In this document: positions 49,608-59,796 of the stretch, one piece after another
Position numbering within the stretch: position 1 is the stretch's first letter
How the letters are laid out: each line of letters starts with the position of its first letter
From: Tetragonia tetragonoides
Taxonomy: Eukaryota; Streptophyta; Magnoliopsida; Caryophyllales; Aizoaceae
DNA: 64,000 nucleotides
Reading direction: 5' to 3'
Assembly (NCBI GenBank): GCA_038025085.1
Contig: CM076139.1
Coordinates: 45,178,807-45,242,806, forward strand
Position numbers and translations under genes: made by a program
The notes under the pieces: generated by a model
What the model saw: the letters and a program-made list of their open reading frames with translations, nothing else
Told to the model about the DNA's origin: nothing
Database searches by the model: none

Positions 49608-49800
49608 TGATATTGAGAATAACTAAATAGAAAATGAGACACACAGATTTACGTAGAAAACCCCTAATCTGAGAAAAAAATCACGGGCAGAAGAATAACA
49701 TTTTACTATATCAATGTAGATTACAAACGGGAAACCTTCCCAACACAACTGTGTCTCTCAAAACTCACATGACTCTCTTAATGAATGAATTAGTGAATTG
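49608..49800. other. Insertion-derived segment left of the MULE
   Basis: Between MAPK exon 1 and the MULE. GATTTACGTAGAAAACCCC and AATCACGGGCAGAAG resemble sequence seen in plant copia LTRs, from general knowledge. Together with 56031-56165 it may be one LTR-like sequence split by the MULE. Low certainty. Confidence 0.35.
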
Positions 49801-49910
49801 CTATTTACCGTCCAAAATTACTACCTACCACCCTTGAAAAATACAATTTTGCCCTTTACTTCCTCACCCTCTCCTCCACACCCTTCACCCTCTCCCTCTC
49901 CTCCACACCC
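49801..49910 (+). repeat. MULE left terminal inverted repeat
   Basis: Imperfect inverse of 55930-56020. It grades into CCTCTCCTCCACACCCTTCA repeats that form the leader of the PMD gene. Confidence 0.75.
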
Positions 49911-50028
49911 TTCACCCTCTCCTCAACCACGTTTAATCACGACAGCAATGGCTAGTGGCAGCGGCGGCGGAGGCGGCGGTGGGGTAAGTTTTAAATATTT
50001 TTTTTTTTCTCCGTTTTTGTGTCGGGCG

Positions 50029-50280
50029 TCTGCAAATGGCGCCTCACCCATGGGTGAGGCGTCTGCTGATCTCGCCTGTCCCATGGGGCAGGCGGAAAAC
50101 ATTGCCGCCTTCCCCATGGGGCAGGCGAGATCGGTAGACGCCTCACCCATGGGTGAGGCGCCATTTGCAGACGCCTTATCCATGGATGAGGCGCCATTTG
50201 CAGACGCCTCACCCATGGTTGAGGCGTCATTTGCAGACGCCTCACCCATGGGTGAGGCGCCATTTGCAGACGCCCGAGAC
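50029..50280. repeat. Array of seven palindromes centred on CCATGG (left intron)
   Basis: Seven ~22-bp palindromes of the form CGCCTCACCCATGGGTGAGG lie every ~36 bases, with ~10-14-bp spacers (often CCATTTGCAGA). The array sits in intron 1 of the PMD gene. Its flanks are themselves inverted: TCCGTTTTTGTGTCGGGCGT before it and ACGCCCGAGACAAACGGA after it. GC-rich in an AT-rich intron. Frames through it give MGEAPFADASP-type repeats on both strands but these are intronic. Confidence 0.9.
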
Positions 50281-50310
50281 AAACGGAGTAAAAAAAAAAA
50301 AATTAATAAT

Positions 50311-50316
<6 letters not shown>

Positions 50317-50358
<42 letters not shown>

Positions 50359-50404
50359 ATTAGTGTTATTATTATTATTGTTGTTATTATTATTGTTATT
50401 AATA

Positions 50405-50454
<50 letters not shown>

Positions 50455-50457
50455 TAA
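50317..50457. repeat. (ATT)n microsatellite in PMD intron 1
   Basis: About 140 bases of TTA/ATT repeats with few interruptions; further TTA-rich sequence runs to ~50545. Confidence 0.93.
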
Positions 50458-52551
50458 TTAATTTCTGATTTGCTACATTATTATTGTTGTTATATTAATA
50501 TTATTATTATTATATTTTTTTTATTATTATTATCTTTAGTAGTAGTAGCAGTAGTTGTTTATTACTGATTATTTTTTAATTAAAAATATGAAATGATAGA
50601 GGAGAGGAGGAGCCGGTAAATCGATGCCGAGGTTAGTCAGCGAACTAGGTGGTTCAGGACCGCGTCACACGAGGACGCGCGGGATTGATGCCTCTATACG
50701 GAGACAGAGAGAGGCAGTTCGGATGAGGGAGGCTGAGGAACACGATTACGGATCGAGCGAGTTCTACTCCGAGGATCAGTCCATGGACGAGGATCAGATT
50801 GGCGTCGAATCATCCTCCGTGATGTGGCGCGTGGCGAAGGGCAGAGGCGGTAAGTTTGTTAGTACTGGGTCGTCCAGTACTAGCAAACGATCTAGAGCGG
50901 AGGACGACACTACGTGGCTTGTTATAGGGGCTGTGCCCGGTGGACCGGCGGATGATAGCGTCATACCGAGCTTCCTGGGCCACGTAGCGTCTCGTATGTG
51001 GATGGGAGAGACGAGGGGTCTCTTGAAGTGTCAGAACCGATTCAGTGTCTGTCAGCGGCTGAGTGAGTGGCGAGCGGAGATGTCGCCCGAGGTGAGGGCC
51101 CAGATCGAGGGGACTGGGTTATCACACCTGACAGACATTATGTTCAGACATATCGACTTCCCCCTGATATCTGCATTCGTTGAAAGGTGGCAGCCGGATA
51201 CGAACTCGTTCCACATGCCGTTCGGAGAGATGACCATCATGTTGCACGATGTATGGCATATTCTTCGGATTCCTGTAGAGGGACAGCTCATTTCCAGTGA
51301 GGGACGGGATGGACAGCTGCAGGCGACAGCCATGGAGGTTCTCGGGGTCACCCAAGATGTACTGATGCGTAGCCACTGGCAGGGCGGTGGGGTCCTCACG
51401 GAGTCGGTTTTTGACCTTTGCCTTACTGTTGACCGAGTCGAGGACATCCAGGCGGTAGGTTGGATGTGGTTACTTATTGGATCCACCTTGTTTGTCGACA
51501 AGAGTGGTAACCGTATTAGACCCTCCTGCGTGATGGAGGTGAGGGACGGTGTCGGAACGGCGCATGAGTTCTCTTGGGGATCTGCTGCCCTCGCCTTCCT
51601 ATATCGTCAGCTCGGTATAGCTAGTCGAGGGGATTCTCAGGGCATCTGCGGATGCCTAACTCTCCTCCAGGCATGGATATACGAGTACTTTCCCTCCTTC
51701 CGACCTCATCGGGAGCGGATGGTTGTCGGGGACGGCGAGGCTCCCCGTGCGTGCGTATAGAGTGCCTAGGCTGAGGGCAAGGACGTGGTTTGACTGCACT
51801 CCTTACGTAGACGCTTGGATCAGCTGCGAGCGTCAGAGGTACGTCATGCAGTTATCGGTGTTCATGATTTATTTCGTCGTTTGCTATGTTTTTTTTACTT
51901 CACCGTAACTTCAACATTTCTACGTAGGTGGTGTGGCTGCCGTACAGTTCTGACCCGGTTGCATCTGTACCGAGGACTGTATTCATCGGGTGGCTACGGT
52001 ATCGGGATATTATCGAACCGTACATGCCTAGTCGTTGTTTACGACAAATTGGGTACGTACAGAGTATCCCTTTCCCGATCACTAGGCCAGAGAGAGCGAT
52101 CAGGTCATGGAGCAGTCGTTCGTACAGGGTTGTCTACCCCGTACGAGTATCATCTGATGCCTGGCGTATGTTCCCGGGAGGTTACATGCTTGTTCTCCAT
52201 GGGTTTCAGGCATCCACGTCAGATCCCACAGCATGTACGGATGACTACCTCGAGTGGTACTACCGTCACTCCCATCCTCTGCTGACACCTGACGATGCAG
52301 CACCTGGATCTGTGATTCCTCCACGATCCAACAGCGATTATGTAAGTGATTAACTAAAATGAATTCGTGTGTATATATTTTTTTACGTATTACATATCTC
52401 TGAACTCACACTCATTGTTACTTTTTTGCAGTGGGTGAATCGTCTAGCCGTCGCATTTGAGTCTTTCATTACTTTGATTCCTCCGGAGCAAGCGGAAGGT
52501 CCTCGATCGGTTATGGAGGAGTATATGAGAGATTGGCGGGCTGCCAAATGA

Positions 52552-52795
52552 TGTATTACTTATATGACCCTAGATGAATTTGTTATATTTTTATGTTGGA
52601 GTTTCATTGTTGTTGTTATTTATTTGTGTTATTGTAATTTGTTGTTTTTTATTTACCTTTTTTGTTTTATTGTAATTTGTTGTTTTATTTACCTCCAATA
52701 ATCACGAAAAAATATAACATGCAAAATATAACAATCACACAAAAATGTGACAATGATATAAGTAGAAAAATATAACAATCACGCAAAACATTCAA
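52552..52795. other. Gap between convergent MULE genes
   Basis: 244 AT-rich bases with repeated TTATTGTAATTTGTTGTTT and AAATATAACAATCAC words. It holds the 3' ends of both genes; no terminator can be pinpointed. Confidence 0.5.
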
Positions 52796-55700
52796 TTACG
52801 TCAACCTCGCTAAACGATCCCAATGTGCTCTTCGCCGAACATACATTTGCTCCCAACCAGCGACACTATCAGAACGGGAAGTAAACCATGATGCGTATAT
52901 CGGAGGAACAGGAAAATCTGACCCTAAATTCAGACGGACATAATGCATGTAAGAATCACCTAAATGACCTATGACAAATTCCCTAGTTGGACGTGTAGCA
53001 GTCGAAGGTGCTTGCAACGGTAGCACAGTGGAACAAGCATATAACCCCCTTCCGCTGCCGTATCCGAATAACATAATCGCTGCATTGAAGAGGTTGGCAA
53101 TCGGGAACAAATCCTCAAGTACTATTATCCAGTGATCATCGTGACACGCACCTCCGTCCCACATAATACGACGGTAACCAGCATCGACCCCGTCAACGTA
53201 TATGTTTTCGTACAATGCTCGGTTAGCTAAGATTTCGTTTGCAATGCAAACTCTCGTCAATCGCCATTGCTCTTGGTCTCCGAAAACGTAGTCCGCAATG
53301 ACACGGAAACCGCAATTACCATCCCCAACCACATCGAGATATCCTTCAATGAAAGGTATGATGATTCCCGGAATTTTGTTAACATGATAGAATTCAGTGA
53401 TATCTATTCCGTGTCCATCTGCAAGACAATATAATAGAAAGTCATTAATAGTACTTATCAAAAAGTACTTAACAACATTATGTACATGTTAAAAAATTAT
53501 TTCATACCAGTACTCCGCACGACGTTACTCGATGAGGATGAGCTACGACCACGCCCGCGGCTCGAACTGGATGACCTAGGGCGACCACGACCCCTCTGGG
53601 AGTACTCCCATGAACTAGGATCACATCTGGTAGAGGAACTCCCTCTCGGTCGACCTCTGACTGTCGTGTTTGCTTCCGGCTCGATGTAACTCGCTTCATC
53701 AGGATGAAGCTGCTCATTGATAAGGACAGATATGTTGCGCACAACTGCCCGGTCGCTTGAGTTAACCTCGTCGACGAGAGAGTGAAAGTATCGATGGTCC
53801 TCAGATGGATGCTCAGTCATGTCAAGCGTAGCTATCTCCACTGCATCACTAATAACGAGTGTTCGCCAAAATTTGTGGACACTATTCAAGCTAATTGGCG
53901 TGCCCGTATCCGTGGCCGTTTTCAACTCACACGCACACGGGATCTGATGAGTGGATCTCAATACACAACCGCAACGATCAAATACTTGGTGACTCAATTC
54001 TCTCATCCTCTTCAGCTCATCCGATAATATTTCTAAGCAGTAATGGGAAACATACCCGCTCAGATAGTTGAATGGGAAACCCGAGTACATCACACCTCTT
54101 CGTCTTCTGCACTCTTCAAGTGTGTACTTGATCTCAGTTAGTTGTGACTCGATTGACTTGTTGACCTTGTTCCAAACATTGTCCAAAGCTCCAGTTGAGG
54201 AGTTCAACCACTGTTTTAGCGCGGCATGTGCACTCTCCACCCTGCAAGTCGTAGTGTTGCCAAGGTGTAGCACCTTATTCGTCCACGCAGCTACAAACAT
54301 CTCTTTGTATCTCAGCCAGGTCTCCACTACATAGGATATCACGTGAGGGTAAGAACTCCAACTATCCTTCATCGTACGCACTGCTCTATCGTACTCAGCT
54401 TCTGTGGAAGCTTCCATGATAAATTTCCACTTCCCGTTCTTGAACCTCTGCGCGGCGACCTTATCTTTTCCACAAAATCTGTACACTTTGTCTTCAACGA
54501 CTTTGTTAATGTGCCATGTACAGAGCAAATGGGCACTCTCGGGAAATATCTCTCTAATAGGTGTCATCAACCCTAGCTCACGATCGGTCAAAATTGCTGT
54601 TGGGTGTACATCATTTCCAATAAGCATCCTCAACTTATCTAAGACCCACGCATAGCTTGCCTCAGTCTCATCCTTCATAATGGCATAAGCTATGAGGAAG
54701 TTCTTATTGATTGGAGTCATCCCCACTATCTCAAGAAACGGCATCTTATACTTGTTTGTTTTGTACGTGGAATCTAAGCCAATCAACCAAGGAAAAGACC
54801 GAAGTAACTGAATTGATGTAGGGTGTGCCATGAACACGTGAGTTACCTCATTAGTAGCTGGGTCGGCTCTTGTCCAATGTACATACTTATTCTCCACAGC
54901 TAAATGATGAAACTGACCAATGACATCTCTCTCTTCAAAATCAAGTTTCCTTATACGATCTCTGTAGCTGTACACATGTTGTCTAGTTGCATTGTCCTCG
55001 GGAAATTTTTCCTTAATAGCGGCCAAGATAGCACATGGCTTTGTTTGTGCCGAAGTCATGTCACGAACGAGTTGCTTTGACCCAGGACTAAGACCACTCA
55101 TCTGACGATATCCCTCAGGAAACACAGCAAAGTCATGGTTGTGCGTACCCCTAATCCCAGGCAATGTGACAATCATCCAACTACTGGACCCATACACTTG
55201 CTCAGCTCTTAACTGGAACGTACATTTACAAGCCTTTGTTTTCGTATTCTTCCAAGCAGCAGTATCTAAGTCTCTTAATTCCCCTCTGTAGCGTTCACCT
55301 CGATTGCATCTTAACAATTTTACGCTTCCATTGTTCTTGTGTGACGAAATTATCAACTCAAACCCGATAGTAAGGGCAATTTGTTTTGCCCAATTAATTG
55401 CATCTCTATCACTATCAAATAACTCATCAGTGACGAAATGCGTACTGTAATCAACACCATCACCACCGAACCGCTCCAAACGAATCTAACGAAAACAACG
55501 AAAACAATGTTAGCTTAATCTTAAATTCAAACGTCTATCAAAACCGACTGAACCAAGGGACAGGCGTCTGAAATTTCCGTCTGGACCATGGATGGGATGG
55601 AAATCACGGACGCCTTCACCATGGTTGAGGCGTAAATCTCAGCCGCCTGAACCATGGTGTAGGCGTCAGTGCTTGACGCCTCATCCATGGTGAAGGCGTC

Positions 55701-55851
55701 CTTGATTTCCGCCCCATCCTTGGTCCAGGCGGAAATTGCAGACGCCTCTTCCATGGATGGGGCGGAAATCACGGACGCCCGTTCAAATTCTGCGGAAAAA
55801 AAAATTTACCTCGGCCACCGTCGACGGCACTTCCTGGTCGTCGGCAGACAT
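52796..55851 (-). CDS. MULE transposase fused to OTU cysteine protease, intact
   Basis: Three exons (55851-55810, 55485-53508, 53418-52796) join in frame to 881 codons (880 residues). Splice sites are GAG|GTAAAT, GTTAG|ATT, CTG|GTATGA and CTTGCAG|AT. Exon 1 encodes MSADDQEVPSTVAE. Next is a FAR1-type zinc finger (CNRGERY ... CKCTFQL ... THNHDF). The MULE transposase core has WLIGLDSTYKTNKYKMP (first Asp ~252) and ILTDRELGLM (second Asp ~315). A SWIM-like CGC...CAC zinc motif and an Arg/Ser/Gly-rich linker follow. Exon 3 is an OTU-type protease domain: DVVGDGNCGFRVIADYVFG with the catalytic Cys, and a His in MHYVRLNL. OTU enzymes cleave ubiquitin-type bonds. Its role in transposition is unknown. 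A retained intron 2 would give a stop three codons on and a transposase without OTU. Confidence 0.9.
55552..55790. repeat. Array of six palindromes centred on CCATGG (right intron)
   Basis: Six units of about 38-41 bases with arms like GACGCCTTCACCATGGTTGA around CCATGG (CCTTGG in one). Spacers include GGAAATCACGGA. They lie in intron 1 of the transposase gene, ~230 bases from the right terminus. This mirrors the left array in position and plan with a diverged sequence. Confidence 0.88.
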
Positions 55852-55929
55852 CCGCGGCCGTTGCTTGAGTGAATGTTGATGAAGGTTGGGTATGAGAGTG
55901 GGTGGTAGAGAGGGAGAATTGATGTGAGA

Positions 55930-56020
55930 GTTAGAGAGGGAGAGGATGGGTGAAAATGTGAAGAAGGGCAAAATTGTAATTTTTAGGGACGGTAGGTAGT
56001 AATTTTATGGCGGTAAATAG
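55930..56020 (-). repeat. MULE right terminal inverted repeat
   Basis: Inverse partner of 49801-49910; read inward it starts CTATTTACCGCC and leads into the leader of the transposase gene, so the terminal repeat probably doubles as promoter. Confidence 0.75.
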
Positions 56021-56167
56021 TAACACCCATGAATTATTGACACCCTCATACTTAACGCTCATAATGGAACATCTTCATGTTGATGGTGGTTTTCACACAC
56101 CCTCTTAATGGTGGTTTTTACACACTAATAGTGGTGTTGTACAGAATACCGCATAACCCAATATAAC

Positions 56168-56467
56168 CTAACATAACTTAAGGTACAATAACGTAACCAA
56201 CGAATTAAAGGCTTCATCAGTTTCTTGGCTGTCTATAGGAGGCAATGTAGGGGGAGCAGAATAAAAAGATGAAGAATTATTACAACGCATTGTAATTGGT
56301 TGTAATTTCTCCAAATCAGCATAATCCAATGGCCCTAATCGAGGTGGTGGTGGTGGTAATAGATCATATTTGGTGTCCTCCATTTCGTAAAGTTGCCGTG
56401 GCGATAATGATGATAACGAAGATGATGGCGGTGATAATGAAGATGATGGTGGTGGTGATTCTGCCAT
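56168..56467 (-). other. Unidentified Ser/Pro-rich open frame
   Basis: From ATG 56467 on the - strand, 99 codons: a Ser/Pro-rich start, then LYEMEDTKYDLLPPPPPRLG and LDYADLEKLQPITMRCNN. No family recognised. A possible donor near the end (AATTC|GTTGGT) would make it a first exon, but no second exon was found. It lies in the insertion-derived block between MAPK exon 1 halves. The repeats PPSSSLSPPSSSLSS come from GATGATGGYGGTGAT-type DNA repeats. Confidence 0.3.
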
Positions 56468-56578
56468 AATGAAGATGATGTTGCTGTTGGGCAAAATGAT
56501 GGTTCTTGAGTTGCTGTTTAATTCTCTGTTTTATAATGTCTAGCCAGTGAACTGAAAACTGACGGTTTTTCCCGCCTG

Positions 56579-56819
56579 TAACTAACTGCTCTCCCTAGAA
56601 CCTAACTAATGCGATTTTTTTGGTAATTAGTTAATGCGATATTTAATGATGTGGAGTGCAATCACACAAGGTAATACAATATGTTAAAAAAGATAAGTTA
56701 ACTAACTGCTCTCCCTAGAACCTAACTAATGCCATTTTTTTTGGTAATTAGTTAATGCGATATTTAATGATGTGGAGTGCAATCACACAAGGTAATACAA
56801 TATGTTATAAAGGATAAGT
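56579..56819. repeat. 120-bp tandem duplication
   Basis: 56579-56698 is repeated at 56699-56819 with few changes (TAACTAACTGCTCTCCCTAG at both starts, GATAAGT at both ends). Non-coding, recent. Confidence 0.9.
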
Positions 56820-56907
56820 TAACCATTTTGCCCGGAAAGGTGCAAGGTTATGAGTTCATGAATTCCCTCTTTACTGAGCTTGTTTGACTATTGTAAATCA
56901 AAAAAAA

Positions 56908-57012
56908 TTGTATGAGGCGGTCTCAAGGTGAGGCCTCTCATACAAGCATGATATCATGCCGACGTCATGCTTGTATATGGAGGTAGCCTCACCTTGAGGC
57001 GGTGTCATACAA
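56908..57012. repeat. Short inverted repeat
   Basis: TTGTATGAGGCGGTCTCAAG at the left faces CTTGAGGCGGTGTCATACAA at the right. An inner pair ACAAGCATGA/TCATGCTTGT lies around 56940-56973. Probably a small MITE or hairpin; no target duplication identified. Confidence 0.6.
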
Positions 57013-57059
57013 GACTTATTAATTATAAGTACTAGGAATTTATCTAGTGCACACTAAGT

Positions 57060-57119
57060 AGTGGTTGTCGTTATGGTTGTCGTTGCTTGTGGTGGTGCCG
57101 GAGAGGGGTGATTTAACAC
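57060..57119 (-). pseudogene. Displaced 5' end of MAPK exon 1
   Basis: ATG 57119 on the - strand opens MVLNHPSPAPPQATTTITTT, then breaks off. It resembles MEVNQLSPAIATETTTTNTT of the fragment at 10116, and the upstream DNA (57120-57245) resembles 10117-10220. It lies on the same strand and on the 5' side of the MAPK pseudogene, whose exon 1 lacks a start. It is therefore probably that gene's own 5' end. Confidence 0.6.
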
Positions 57120-58532
57120 CATTTTGATTTTGTCGAACTAAAATTGATGATGAGATTGAAATGGTTGTTTCTTTTTTATGACAAGAGAATGGAGGCCTAG
57201 AGAGAAAGATATAGATGGCTTGACATCAAATTGGCGCGCTTACTATGTTGGAGACGTGTGTTTTTCATTTTCTTCTTTTTTGGTACTAATTTTTTTTTTT
57301 TTTTTTTTGCTTAAAAAAGTGCATCAAATATAAATTAGCTTAGTTTTAAACAGCAAGTGGACTTAAATAATTCAGTTTCTCCTTTTAGGGTATCTGATGG
57401 GTCTCTTAGACGAAATAGGCCGGGCATTCGGGGGTGGGCCTCTAATCTCATCCTGTGATTAGACCCACTAATACAAGAAACTCTAATAGTCTAGCAGATA
57501 GCCTGACCTCTGGTGAGAGCCCAGTGTCGTTTCATTTTCGTAGGCTCATGGAAATGGCAAGACAACCAAAACCTGCCCATTTCGATTCCTCCGCAACCAG
57601 CCTAAATTGGAGTATTGAGGCTTTGAAATTAATAAAGTTTGTAAGTACATTTAATAGAATAAATATTAATGATATTGTTACAAAAATAAATAGTTGGTGT
57701 TCCTGATAAATATTACGAATCAACAGTATATTTGTGACTTACTTTAATAGAAAAGTAATAGCTTTAAGGTGGCATACTATTTAAACTTTCTAGTCCGCCA
57801 ATATGTTTGTGAATTATTTTACTAAAAAAATAGTCGCATAAATCGTCTACTATTGAAAGAAGATGGTGCACTATTTTCTCTAAATGGTCATGCTGAATTG
57901 GAGTACTAATCTATCAAAGTGGAGTGTGCGTAATTTATACATGCCCAAATTTTTGGGTTCTTGCATTTGTACCCATCTGGGTACAAATAGTGCCCAAAAA
58001 TCAAATAGGCCGCGTCCCAAACTAAAAGTCCAGCCCAACAGTGTATACATGGGGTATAATACATTTTATAATAAAAATGATGCATCAGTCCTAAACATTA
58101 ATTGGAGCAACACATATATTGTAGATGGAGATTGAAGTTGATGAATTGTATATATTTCTTTAAAGAAAGTGTACGCGCATGTGTGTTAGAGTATATTGTC
58201 TTTATGAAAACAAAATAATTTTAGTTGACGAAACTTATTTGGTATACAATCAATAATATTGGTGAATCATTAAATATAAATTACCAATCCTATTTGGAGT
58301 CATTATTTTGAGACGTGGAGTGTGCGTAATTATGGAGTACCACAGTTACTTGGAAACTAAAACAAAATCATTAAAAAGTGCTTGACATTATAAACTGTAT
58401 GTTCATAGAAATCAAATTAAGATAATTAAAAATAATTAAATGGGTTATAACTTCTTTTTTTGGTTGTCTTTTATTTATTAAAAGTGTTGTGTTATTGTTG
58501 TCTTTACAAAGTAGGTTTTGGATCAATAATAA
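57120..58532. other. Intergenic DNA, no recognised gene
   Basis: Former MAPK upstream region to ~57250, a T tract near 57290-57310, then AT-rich DNA with short frames lacking known domains. GTGGAGTGTGCGTAATT occurs near 57918 and 58313. Confidence 0.4.
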
Positions 58533-58890
58533 GGGCAAATTGGTGAAAATCCCTAAGAAGTTTGGAGTTTTTGCTAAGAACACCCAAACATTTTCAACTT
58601 TGGCAAATACCCCAAAACAAAATGAAAAAGCTTGTTAAGTCCCCCCAACCAGCCATTTTAAAAAAAAATTGCCCCATTTTGCCCTCACGTGCTTTGCACG
58701 TGATCATTAATTGCTGACTCCAATTAATGATCACGTGCAAAGCACGTGAGGGCAAAATGGGGCAATTTTTTTTTAAGGTGGCGCAAACTTGGCTTTTTCA
58801 TTTTGTTTGGGGGTATTTGCCAAAGTTGAAAATATTTGGGTGTTCTTAGCAAATACTCCAAACTTCTTGGGGGTTTTCACCAATTTGCCC
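58533..58890. mobile_element. Foldback MITE, 358 bp, with 9-bp target duplication
   Basis: Almost the whole element is one inverted repeat: arms of ~170 bases around a ~9-base loop near 58712, with the inner ~54 bases of each arm perfect by eye. The ends are GGGCAAATTGGTGAAAA and its inverse. Flanks are exact 9-bp repeats CAATAATAA (58524-58532 and 58891-58899), as for Mutator-type elements. Non-coding. Confidence 0.88.
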
Positions 58891-58899
58891 CAATAATAA

Positions 58900-59796
58900 T
58901 GCGAAACATGTAATTCTTATGAACTAGTTGTCTACTTGTAGAAGAAAGAGGGGGGAAAGCCGAAACAAGAGGTCGATTATTGTGAACTAGTTGTCTACTT
59001 GTAAGGATCTTAGAGTTTTTGTAGCGTCTTTGCAATCCTTATAGAATTGTAATTTGTAATTGAATCGGGAGATTAGATAAATTCAAGGAACCGTCAAGTT
59101 AGAAAAACATTTGAAAGTCATTGAATTGATGAAAAATCATGAAATGGTCAAATTTTCTGTTACCAACGTTTTATCGAAGGGAAAACCAAAGGGTTAATAA
59201 AACATACCCAACAATTTGCATTCCAAAATATGGCAACCGTCTCAAAATGGTGACCCTCCTCTCGGCGCATGATGCACACTATCGAGCCCGCTGGCTACTC
59301 GATAATGTCCTCGGGATATCCTATCCCGAGGAGACTCAACGCTGTCCTAAGACAAGCTACCAAGCATGTCCCCTTTCGGGGAATCTCACTTAAGTGTCAT
59401 GATGTTTGCCAACCATCCATGCACCCACGGGAGGTGGAGAGCTGAAACCTACTACCCCCTAAAGAGTCTTATATGGTTCAGCCTAACTGACGCGAGTGAA
59501 CATCAAAATTGCATAACTTTCATACTCAATCTCAGATTGAACTCAAAACTTGTTCCTCATCATCCGACTCCACTATGGACCTTCTCTCATCCCCCAAGGA
59601 AGTCCTATGATCATTCTTGTCCGACGAATTCCACACTTTGTCCGGGCATTCCAAAGCCCGACACCTGTGACCGTACATAACACATAGTTGCAACCTAACT
59701 GACTAGTCGCTGGTGCTTGTCCGCGACACTCATGACCGAGCACTGAGTGTCCGTGACGCTACTACCGAGATGTCGATGTGCGGACTACCACAGAAT
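58900..59796. other. Unclassified, partly GC-richer DNA
   Basis: 59200-59790 is GC-richer than its surroundings, with words such as CCTCGGGATATCC and CATGTCCCCTTTCGGGGAA. Short frames show no domain. It may be part of an LTR; no terminal repeats found. Confidence 0.3.

Larger units (their letters stand above)
49948..52551 (+). pseudogene. Plant mobile domain (PMD) gene of the MULE, locally frameshifted
   Basis: Exons 49948-49983, 50600-51838, 51928-52341 and 52432-52551 have good splice sites (GGG|GTAAGT, ATGATAG|AGG, AGAG|GTACGT, ACGTAG|GTGG, TAT|GTAAGT, TTGCAG|TGG). Exon 1 encodes MASGSGGGGGGG. Exon 2 holds the PMD core: PSFLGHVASRMW, ISAFVERWQPDTNSFHMPFGEMTIML, DVWHILRIPVEGQL, AVGWMWLLIGSTLF and AALAFLYRQLG. 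Exon 3 encodes VVWLPYSSDP and the tail. A 4-base duplication (GTGCGTGC, ~51748) shifts the frame to a TAG at 51758-51760. A base missing near 51815 shifts it back, so exons 3 and 4 are in phase with exon 2. Outside those ~70 bases the gene looks intact. PMD proteins in plants act in silencing and are often carried by MULEs. Confidence 0.82.
49801..56020. mobile_element. Mutator-like element (MULE) with transposase-OTU and PMD genes, ~6.2 kb
   Basis: The ends are inverted: CTATTTACCGTCCAAAATTA on the left and, reading in from the right, CTATTTACCGCCATAAAATT. Both are followed by ACTACCTACC and ACAATTTTGCCCTT. The similarity fades over ~110 bases into the 5' leaders of two convergent genes. A possible 9-bp duplication with one mismatch is TGAATTAGT (49786-49794) and TGAATTATT (56030-56038); if real, the element is 49795-56029 with unequal outermost bases. 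Content: PMD gene (+), transposase-OTU gene (-), palindrome arrays in both first introns, and a 244-bp gap between the two 3' ends. The termini are unrelated to the MULE at 17710-19929. Confidence 0.85.

Noticed and set aside
50029..50280. CRISPR-like array of evenly spaced repeats
   Set aside because: Plant nuclear DNA; the repeats are palindromes, the spacers are themselves similar (CCATTTGCAG), and there are no cas genes. It is an intronic array of a MULE.
49798..50457. Long frames encoding MGEAPFADASP-type repeats on both strands
   Set aside because: Open only because the 36-base unit is a multiple of three and palindromic. The segment lies in intron 1 between good splice sites.
52100..55479. 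Many open frames opposite the MULE genes
   Set aside because: Antisense shadows without domains; the sense genes have consistent splice sites and family motifs.
56168..56467. MAP kinase kinase N-terminus (LDYADLEKLQPI)
   Set aside because: The likeness is a few residues only, and no kinase glycine loop follows; left as an unidentified frame.
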